A DNA stretch of 5,055 nt, from the NCBI GenBank assembly GCA_035546175.1, contig DASZWW010000180.1, positions 1 through 5,055 of the forward strand. Reading direction: 5' to 3'. Source of the stretch: DASZFV01 sp035546175. Its GTDB lineage: Bacteria > Myxococcota_A > Polyangia > Fen-1088. Made by a program: the position numbers and the translations under genes. The notes below the pieces were generated by a model. That model had not been told where the DNA came from. It was given only the letters and a program-made list of their open reading frames with translations, and made no database searches. Every line of letters begins with the position of its first letter. Positions within the stretch are counted from its first letter, which is position 1. Positions 1 to 5,055 of this stretch are shown in pieces.

Positions 1-1
1 G

Positions 2-1660
2 GACGCGGGCACCTTCTACGACGTGCCGCCGCCGCCGCCCGCGAGCCGCGGCGCGACCGTCCCCTGGCTCGAGTACGAGGCCGAGTCCGCGTCGACGAAC
101 GGGGTCGTGATCGGCCCCGACCGCACCTTCGGCACGCTGCCGAGCGAGGCCTCGGGCCGCCGCGCCGTGCGCCTCGAGACCATGGGCCAGTACGTCGAGC
201 TCACCTCGACGGCGCGCGCCAACGCGCTCGTCGTGCGCTACGCGATCCCCGACGCGCCGGCGGGCGGCGGCGCCTCGGCGACGCTCGATCTGTACGTCGA
301 CGGCACGCTCCGCCAGGCGCTCGCGCTCACCTCGCGCTACGCGTGGAGCTACGGCGGCGAGGCGAGCACGAACAACGACCCGAGCGTGGGCGGCGCGCAC
401 CACTACTACGACGAGGCGCGCGCGCTCGTGGGCGACATCGCGCCCGGCGCCAAGGTGAAGCTGCAGAAGGACGCCGCGAACGCCGCCGATTACTACATCG
501 TCGATCTCGTCGACCTCGAGTACGTCGGCCCGCCGCTGGCACGGCCCGCGAACTCCCTCTCGCTCTCCGACGACTGCGGCGCCAAGCCGGGCGACGGGCA
601 GGACGACGGCCGGGCGCTGCAGTCCTGCGTGAAGGGCGCCGCCAACATGGGCAAGAGCGTGTGGATCCCGCCCGGCACCTTCGAGATGACGGTCGCGCTG
701 CAGGACGTCGGCGGCGTCACCACCCAGGGCGTCGAGGTGCATGGCGCCGGCATGTGGTACTCGGTGCTGCAGGGTCCGTGGGCGCGCTTCCACTGCGCGG
801 GCAACGGGTGCCGCTTCTTCGACTTCTCGATGCTCGGCGACACGACGGCGCGCGACGACACCGCCTCCGACAACGCCTTCAACGGCGGCGCGGGCACGGG
901 CTCCCGGCTCGAGAACATCTGGGTCGAGCACACGAAGGTCGGCTACTGGGTCGGCGCCGGCAACGTCGCCAACGGGCTCGTCATCACCGGCTGCCGCTTC
1001 CGCGACCTCATGGCCGACGGCGTGAACTTCGCGAGCGGCACCAGCAACTCCGAGGTCGTGAACTCGCACTTCCGCAACACCGGCGACGACGCGCTCGCGT
1101 CGTGGTCCACCGGCACCGACCCCGGCATGAACGCGAACAACGTGTTCCACTTCGACACCGTGCAGGTGCCCTGGCGCGCCAACTGCTTCGGCGTCTACGG
1201 CGGCACGGACAACCGCGTCGAGGACAACCTCTGCGCCGACGTCGTGACCTACCCGGGCGTGCTCGTCGCCCAGCAGTTTGGCTCCGACGCGTTCGGCGGC
1301 ACGACGACGGTGCAGCGCAACACGATCACCCGCGCGGGCGGGCACATGTTCAACCAGGAGCACGGCGCCGTCGAGGTGTTCGGCTCGCTCGGGCCCGTCA
1401 CGGGCGTGCTGCTCAAGGACCTCACGATCGACAGCCCGACCTACGCGGGCCTGCACATCGAGGGCCCGAACCCCATCACGAACGCCACGTTCGACACGAT
1501 CGGCATCACCAACGCGGGCTCGTATGGCATCCTGGTGAAGGCGAAGTCCACGGGCGGCGGCACGTTCTCGAACGTCACCGTCACGGGGAGCAACGGCCTG
1601 TCCTATGAGGCGAGCGCGTCGTTCACCATCACGAAGGGCGCCGGCGACAGCGGCTGGTGA
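2..1660 (+). CDS. GH87-like secreted glycoside hydrolase (alpha-1,3-glucanase/mycodextranase-like), 5'-truncated
   Basis: The frame is open to the left edge, so the true start and any signal peptide lie upstream; the GTG at 23 is only the first in-frame start codon inside the window, not a credible start. Of the 552 visible residues (numbered from base 2), residues 9-13 are a poly-proline linker. Residues 22-178 look like a galactose-binding-like/CBM6-type beta-sandwich (YEAE at 25-28, then GPDRTFGTL and EASGRRAV). Residues 184-545 read as a right-handed beta-helix, opening with the usual LSDDCGAKPGDGQDD and WIPPG (221-225) elements. Asp339 (ADGVNF) and Asp362-Asp363 (TGDDA) are 23 and 24 residues apart, the spacing I recall for the three catalytic aspartates of GH87 alpha-1,3-glucanases. 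Known family members hydrolyse alpha-1,3-glucan or nigeran outside the cell. Several cysteines (192, 209, 265, 270) fit an exported protein. The stop at 1658-1660 is one base before the next gene. The fold is fairly secure; exact substrate is not, and a non-GH87 beta-helix protein is the main alternative. Confidence 0.85.
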   Translation, partial: DAGTFYDVPPPPPASRGATVPWLEYEAESASTNGVVIGPDRTFGTLPSEASGRRAVRLETMGQYVELTSTARANALVVRYAIPDAPAGGGASATLDLYVDGTLRQALALTSRYAWSYGGEASTNNDPSVGGAHHYYDEARALVGDIAPGAKVKLQKDAANAADYYIVDLVDLEYVGPPLARPANSLSLSDDCGAKPGDGQDDGRALQSCVKGAANMGKSVWIPPGTFEMTVALQDVGGVTTQGVEVHGAGMWYSVLQGPWARFHCAGNGCRFFDFSMLGDTTARDDTASDNAFNGGAGTGSRLENIWVEHTKVGYWVGAGNVANGLVITGCRFRDLMADGVNFASGTSNSEVVNSHFRNTGDDALASWSTGTDPGMNANNVFHFDTVQVPWRANCFGVYGGTDNRVEDNLCADVVTYPGVLVAQQFGSDAFGGTTTVQRNTITRAGGHMFNQEHGAVEVFGSLGPVTGVLLKDLTIDSPTYAGLHIEGPNPITNATFDTIGITNAGSYGILVKAKSTGGGTFSNVTVTGSNGLSYEASASFTITKGAGDSGW

Positions 1661-1661
1661 G

Positions 1662-2663
1662 ATGACACGCGCCGCGCTCGTGCTGGCGCTCGTGTCGACC
1701 GCGCTCGCGGGCGCGTGCGCCGCGACGCACGAGGCCCCCGACGGCGGAGCGGGCGCGGCCGGCTCGAGGGACGTGGCCGGAGCCGGGGGCGCGTCGGGTG
1801 CGGGCGACGCGCCGCCGCTCATGCTCGAGCCGATCCCCGACGACGGCTACACGATGGAGGCGCACGGCGGGTACGAGCTCGGGAGGCTGATCCCCGCGGC
1901 GCAGATCCAGCAGACGCCCACGGCGGCGAGCTCCACGGGCTGCATGCGGCTGCGCGGCGTCGTGCGCGACTTCAAGGGCGCCCTGCCGGCTTACATGGGG
2001 TCGTTCGAGCCCGGAGGACATCCGGACTTCGAGGTCTTCCAGGGCGACAGCCCCACCGAGGGCCTCGTCGCGGCGGCGCTCTCGCCGGACGGCAAGCCCG
2101 TCTACACCGGCAAGTGCGAGCTCGGCGACGCGATGCCCTCGCCCGACGTCTGCCCTTACGGCGCCATGACGACGAGCGCGCGCAACTTCGAGCAATGGTA
2201 CCGGTCCGACGACGCCGTCAACAAGACGTACTTCGTCTACTTCCAGCTCGACGGCCCCACGCTGGGCAGCTCGACGTTCTCGAGCGTCAAGTTCTTCCCC
2301 GTCGACAACGCGGGGTGGGGAAACTCCGGCGCCGACTACGACAAGCCGAGCATCCCGCGCAACTACAGCTTCACGACCGAGATCCACACGACGTTCAAGT
2401 ACAACGGCGGCGAGACCTTCACGTTCACGGGCGACGACGACGTCTGGATCTTCATCAACGGCAAGCTCGCCGTCGACCTGGGCGGCTTGCACACGCTGGC
2501 GACGGGCACCGTCGCGCTCGACGACGCGGCGCCGTCCCTCGGCCTCGCGAAGGGCAACGTGTACCCGCTCGATCTCTTCCACGCCGAGCGCCACAGCTAC
2601 AACTCGGACTTCACCTTCCAGATGAACTTCGCCTTCCAGGACTGCGGCTACATCATTCCGTGA
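1662..2663 (+). CDS. Fibro-slime (PA14-like) domain lipoprotein
   Basis: This 333-residue protein is read from the ATG at 1662. An in-frame ATG at 1605 would add an Arg-rich, non-signal-like extension lying inside gene 1, so it is rejected. Residues 1-18 form a lipoprotein signal with lipobox LAGA-Cys19 (Ala at -3, a loose match). Residues 27-50 are a Gly/Ala-rich linker. The fibro-slime domain starts near Met95 with LRGVVRDFKG (97-106) and HPDFE (120-124). It continues through GDDDVWIFINGKLAVDLGG (257-275) and ends with LFHAERHSYNSDFTF, a strong match to the family consensus. The Asp-Asp run at 258-260 sits where PA14-type lectins coordinate calcium, so calcium-dependent glycan binding is possible but inferred. 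Cys94, 152, 164 and 328 may form disulfides. The family is common in myxobacteria and fibrobacters as surface or slime-associated proteins of uncertain role. The one-base gap from gene 1, with no well-spaced ribosome binding site, suggests translational coupling. Confidence 0.88.
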   Translation: MTRAALVLALVSTALAGACAATHEAPDGGAGAAGSRDVAGAGGASGAGDAPPLMLEPIPDDGYTMEAHGGYELGRLIPAAQIQQTPTAASSTGCMRLRGVVRDFKGALPAYMGSFEPGGHPDFEVFQGDSPTEGLVAAALSPDGKPVYTGKCELGDAMPSPDVCPYGAMTTSARNFEQWYRSDDAVNKTYFVYFQLDGPTLGSSTFSSVKFFPVDNAGWGNSGADYDKPSIPRNYSFTTEIHTTFKYNGGETFTFTGDDDVWIFINGKLAVDLGGLHTLATGTVALDDAAPSLGLAKGNVYPLDLFHAERHSYNSDFTFQMNFAFQDCGYIIP

Positions 2664-2712
2664 CCGGCGCCGCGGGCAACGCGCCCGTCGCGCCCGGCGT
2701 CCAAGCCGCGGT

Positions 2713-3831
2713 ATGAATCGACGACGGATGAGCCTCGTCGCACGGCGCGTGAAAACCCTCATCGCCTCGCTCGCGCTCGCCGCCGCCGGCTGCGGGCCCA
2801 CCTACCTCGCCGTCCGGCCGAGCGAGCCGCTGGCGGCCGGCACGAGCCGCGTCCGCGTCGACCTGACGCGCCTCTGGCTCACGGAGGACGTCCGTGACTC
2901 CGGCCTCGACGACGACGTCGATCTCGTCGTCGAGCTGCGCGTGCGCAACGACGACGCGCGGCCGCGCCAGGTCTCGCCCGGCTCCTTCTCGTGCTGGATG
3001 GTCCTCGACGCTCACCGGCCGGGCGAGACGCGCTCGCTGCTCCCGGGCGGCGGCGGCGAGGGCGCCTTCCCCGGCGTGCCGCCCGGCGACGGCTCGATGC
3101 TGCTGCCGGTGGTGGTGCCGCCGGGTCAGTCGCGCGACCTGTGGGCGATCTTCCACGGTTACCGCTTCGACGGCAGCGATCGCCCGCGGCGCGTGACCTT
3201 GAAGATTCCGCTCGACGACGGGGAGCTCGCGCTCGACCTCGCGGACCCCGGGCGCGGCGCGCTGCGCTGGGAGGCGCCGCCGGCGCAGAGCGGCATCGCC
3301 GCCGGCCTGCACGGCGCCTCGATGATCGGCGGCGGCTTGCGCGGGACCATGCCCGGCGTGGACATCGCGTTCGTCTGGCGCCGCGGGCCGGTCATGTGGA
3401 ACGTGGGGCTCATCTCGTCGGCGCTGATCCAGACGGAGGGTCCGCTGCAGTCGGGGACGTCGTCCTTCAGCGGGGTCGGCCTGCAGGCGCACCTCTCGCT
3501 GCCGCTGCTGTCGTGGGGGGCCAGCGCGAACCCGCGGCAGCTCGGCCTGTACGGGGGCGGCACGGCGCAGGGTCTCGTCGAGATCGAGACGGCCGCCGAG
3601 ATGAGCATGAACCTCATGACGAAGACCCAGGCGCGCACGTACGGCCTGACGACGCTCGAGGTCGGCCTCGAGCTCGACCTGGGCGCGCTGCGCTTCGCCC
3701 CGACGCCGTTCCCGCTCGCGCCCGACCGGCGCTCGCTGCCGCGGTGGAGCTTGCGCCTCGGCTACGTCGAGGGGTGGGCCGGCGGCGCCTCGGGCGGCGG
3801 CCTTGTCGAGAACCTGCGGTTCTTCTTCTGA
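2713..3831 (+). CDS. Predicted outer-membrane lipoprotein with C-terminal beta-barrel-like half, family unknown
   Basis: I do not recognise this 372-residue protein. The N-terminus is basic (MNRRRM...ARRVK), followed by a hydrophobic stretch and a lipobox-like LAAAG-Cys27, implying lipidation and export. Residues 30-190 are beta-rich and soluble-looking: alternating strands such as VDLVVELRVRN and VTLKIPL around a Gly-rich loop, which could be an Ig-like sandwich. From about residue 195 the pattern changes to alternating small/aromatic strands with glycines (GIAAGLHGAS, VMWNVGLIS, LGLYGGGTAQ, WSLRLGYVEGW) and ends in LRFFF. A terminal Phe is the usual recognition signal for beta-barrel assembly, so an outer-membrane barrel is inferred. 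The ATG at 2728 (residue 6) is an alternative start; neither has a clear ribosome binding site. The 49-base gap after the fibro-slime gene allows co-transcription. The coding call rests on codon bias, signal sequence and a continuous beta pattern; function is unknown. Confidence 0.82.
   Translation: MNRRRMSLVARRVKTLIASLALAAAGCGPTYLAVRPSEPLAAGTSRVRVDLTRLWLTEDVRDSGLDDDVDLVVELRVRNDDARPRQVSPGSFSCWMVLDAHRPGETRSLLPGGGGEGAFPGVPPGDGSMLLPVVVPPGQSRDLWAIFHGYRFDGSDRPRRVTLKIPLDDGELALDLADPGRGALRWEAPPAQSGIAAGLHGASMIGGGLRGTMPGVDIAFVWRRGPVMWNVGLISSALIQTEGPLQSGTSSFSGVGLQAHLSLPLLSWGASANPRQLGLYGGGTAQGLVEIETAAEMSMNLMTKTQARTYGLTTLEVGLELDLGALRFAPTPFPLAPDRRSLPRWSLRLGYVEGWAGGASGGGLVENLRFFF
2905..2934. repeat. Perfect 11-bp inverted repeat inside gene 3
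   Basis: The arms at 2905-2915 (CTCGACGACGA) and 2924-2934 (TCGTCGTCGAG) are exact reverse complements around an 8-base loop. The encoded peptide is LDDDVDLVVEL. Because GAC (Asp)/GTC (Val) and CTC (Leu)/GAG (Glu) are reverse-complement codon pairs, the palindrome may simply follow from the protein sequence and GC-biased codon choice. A shorter stem, ACGGA/TCCGT, lies just upstream at 2881-2895. The repeat is certain; any function is not. Confidence 0.5.
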
Positions 3832-3838
3832 CGACGCG

Positions 3839-3861
3839 GCGCGCTTCGGCCCGCGCTTTTT
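3839..3861 (+). terminator. Candidate intrinsic terminator after gene 3
   Basis: GCGCG (3839-3843) pairs with CGCGC (3852-3856) around an 8-base loop containing TTCG, and the stem is followed directly by TTTTT (3857-3861). G3838 can add a G-U pair with the first T. A five-T run is notable in DNA this GC-rich, and it sits 7 bases after the gene 3 stop and before the next signal-peptide gene. An alternative fold uses a C(UUCG)G tetraloop with a mismatch. The stem is short, so this is a moderate call. Confidence 0.55.
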
Positions 3862-3875
3862 CGAGATGAAAACGC

Positions 3876-3881
3876 GGCGGA
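3876..3881 (+). promoter_or_regulatory. Weak ribosome binding site for gene 4
   Basis: GGCGGA differs by one base from GGAGGA and lies 6 bases before the ATG at 3888. It favours that start over the in-frame ATG at 3900, which has no comparable motif. GGCGGA-like strings are frequent by chance in this GC-rich sequence. Confidence 0.35.
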
Positions 3882-3887
3882 CCGGCC

Positions 3888-5055
3888 ATGACGCCGGTTA
3901 TGAGCCACCGCGCGCGCCTCTTCGTCGGGGTCATCGTCTTCCTGGGCGCCGCCGCCTCGTCGCGCGCCGCCCGCGCGCAGTGCTGCCCCGGCTACACGCT
4001 GGCGACGGCCTGCGCGAACACGACGCTCACCAAGTCGCGCTGGTGCATCCAGAGCACGGCGCCCACGGGGCAGGCCGCGTTGCCGGCCGCCTTCTGCCCG
4101 TACGGCGACAAGGTGATCACGACGCTGGAGACGCTGTTCAACATCCCCGCGAAGAGCACCTTCGAGTTCGAGCTCGACACGCAGACCGGCGGGGCGCACA
4201 CGGGCACGGGCTGCGGCGTCCTGGGCGACGGCGTCGCCTACGACGCCTTCGTGGGCAGCGCCTACGGCGCGACGGGCTTCTGGGGCTACCTCCTGTCGAT
4301 GCACGAGGCGATCAACGACTGGACGGGCATGGCCAGCGGCGGCTGGCCGACCGACTGGTGGGCCGATCACCAGAGCGCGTTCCCGAACCTGATGGACTTC
4401 CACATCATGAACACCGTCGGCGTCGAGAACAACGACATGAACCTCATCAAGGCGGCGGCCGCGCAGAAGAAGCGCTTCTATCCCGGCGGCGACTCGGCGG
4501 ACGCGAAGGTCGTCGCGCTCGACAACGTGTTCATGCTCATGCCCGGCGGCGACGGCTACGCGGGCTTCTCGCACATGTTCGCGCTCGTGACGGGTGACGG
4601 GATGAAGTGGGACGGGCTCGGCGTGCCGAACCCAGACGTCAAGCGGTCCGAGTACGTCGTGGCGTACATGAGCCTCGCGGCCGGTCAATCCGTCCTCAAG
4701 ACCCTGCAGGGGCCCGGCGCGAACGGCGGCGGCAACATCTGCAACGGGACGCCCGACGGCACGGCGGGCGACAAGCCGTACACGTGCAGCCAGGCGAACG
4801 TCGACGCCATCGCCACCGCCCACTGCGCCGCGATCGCCAACGGCAAGAAGGCGGCCGACATGCAGGCCCTGCGCGGCGGCAACTACGCGACGGTGGCGAG
4901 CGGTCCGTGCGGCGCCAGCTGCCCGAGCGAGTGCGCCTGTGACGGCCAGAGCCACTGCGTGGCGCCGTGGCTCGGCGCGAGGCCGGACGCCGGGGCGTCG
5001 GGCACCGGCGCGGCGGGCGCGACCGGCGCCCCGGACGCGGGCGCGGCGGGGAGCG
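3888..5055 (+). CDS. Secreted protein of unknown function with His-Glu core motif and Cys-rich C-terminal region, 3'-truncated
   Basis: The frame from the ATG at 3888 has no stop up to the window edge: 389 full codons, so the C-terminus is missing. The ATG at 3900 (residue 5) is an alternative start. Residues 1-30 form a Sec signal peptide (HRAR, hydrophobic LFVGVIVFLGAAA, probable cleavage ARA-Q31); Cys32-Cys33 follow without a lipobox. Residues 60-265 look like one globular domain with a striking aromatic core: GFWGYLLSMHEAINDWTG (His139-Glu140), then GWPTDWWADH (152-161) and FHIM (His172). His-Glu on an apparent helix recalls zincin peptidases, but the second His of HExxH is replaced by Asn143, so no activity is claimed. 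Cysteines at 341, 345, 349, 351 and 357 make a small disulfide-rich patch, followed by an Ala/Gly/Asp linker. Such a linker usually leads to another domain or a C-terminal anchor. It lies 56 bases after gene 3, behind a likely terminator. The family is not recognised with confidence. Confidence 0.85.
   Translation, partial: MTPVMSHRARLFVGVIVFLGAAASSRAARAQCCPGYTLATACANTTLTKSRWCIQSTAPTGQAALPAAFCPYGDKVITTLETLFNIPAKSTFEFELDTQTGGAHTGTGCGVLGDGVAYDAFVGSAYGATGFWGYLLSMHEAINDWTGMASGGWPTDWWADHQSAFPNLMDFHIMNTVGVENNDMNLIKAAAAQKKRFYPGGDSADAKVVALDNVFMLMPGGDGYAGFSHMFALVTGDGMKWDGLGVPNPDVKRSEYVVAYMSLAAGQSVLKTLQGPGANGGGNICNGTPDGTAGDKPYTCSQANVDAIATAHCAAIANGKKAADMQALRGGNYATVASGPCGASCPSECACDGQSHCVAPWLGARPDAGASGTGAAGATGAPDAGAAGS
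4980..5055 (+). other. Gly/Ala/Asp-rich low-complexity linker at the truncated end of gene 4
   Basis: After the Cys-rich patch the reading frame gives only Gly, Ala, Asp, Pro, Ser and Thr following an Arg, with two PDAGA copies (4983-4997 and 5031-5045) and a Gly-x-x-like stretch between them. It resembles the linker of the fibro-slime protein (about 1740-1811) and the DAG just before the poly-proline at the visible start of gene 1. Myxobacterial exported proteins often place such linkers next to a lipid or C-terminal anchor; what follows here cannot be seen. Confidence 0.6.

Noticed and set aside
26..40. CCG trinucleotide run
   Set aside because: It encodes five prolines of an interdomain linker in gene 1. 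The length is modest and nothing suggests an unstable or phase-variable repeat.
1605..1661. Upstream ATG as the start of the fibro-slime gene
   Set aside because: It would add 19 Arg/Ser/Ala-rich residues translated from inside gene 1 and bury the lipoprotein signal that begins exactly at the ATG at 1662.
2673..2687. Hairpin CGGGC-loop-GCCCG between genes 2 and 3
   Set aside because: The stem has only 5 bp and no T tract follows, so it is expected by chance in this GC-rich sequence and is not supported as a terminator.
1629..2801. Long open frame on the minus strand
   Set aside because: It is antisense to the fibro-slime gene, its translation is Arg/Val/Ala-rich without domains or a signal, and it is explained by GC-biased codons on the opposite strand.
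3803..4597. Closed + strand frame overlapping the end of gene 3 and the start of gene 4
   Set aside because: It is Arg-rich and signal-free. The frame from 3888 has a clear signal peptide and remains open to the edge, so this one is a shadow.
3762..4955. Long open frame on the minus strand opposite gene 4
   Set aside because: The translation is an Arg/Ala/Val/Gly-rich low-complexity string, whereas the + strand frame has a signal peptide, globular-domain composition and organised cysteines.

Overview
The window is very GC-rich throughout, with strong G/C third-position bias. It encodes exported proteins with Gly/Ala/Asp-rich linkers and a fibro-slime domain protein. This combination suggests a myxobacterium, most likely Polyangia/Sorangium-like. 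That assignment is inference from style; there is no rRNA or marker gene here.

Layout: four genes, all on the + strand, fill nearly the whole window. (1) Positions 2-1660 hold the 3' part of a secreted glycoside hydrolase resembling family GH87 (alpha-1,3-glucanase/mycodextranase). It has an N-terminal beta-sandwich carbohydrate-binding-like domain, a right-handed beta-helix, and three aspartates whose spacing matches the GH87 catalytic triad. (2) Positions 1662-2663 begin one base after that stop and encode a lipoprotein with a fibro-slime (PA14-like) domain. (3) Positions 2713-3831 encode an unrecognised lipoprotein whose second half looks like an outer-membrane beta-barrel ending in three phenylalanines. 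A GC hairpin followed by five T residues (3839-3861) probably ends this transcription unit. (4) Positions 3888-5055 hold the 5' part of another secreted protein of unknown function. It has a Sec signal peptide, an His-Glu motif in an aromatic-rich core, a cysteine-rich knot and a Gly/Ala/Asp linker, and it runs off the window.

How they may work together: genes 1 and 2 are almost certainly co-transcribed and probably translationally coupled. A glucan hydrolase paired with a surface-anchored, possibly glycan-binding PA14-like protein would suit attack on alpha-1,3-glucan (fungal wall or bacterial exopolysaccharide) or remodelling of the cell's own slime. Gene 3 may be in the same unit (49-base gap) and would add an outer-membrane component. 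Gene 4 is probably a separate unit. The joint role is inference. No RNA genes, mobile elements or CRISPR arrays were seen, and no stretch over 300 bases lacks a gene.
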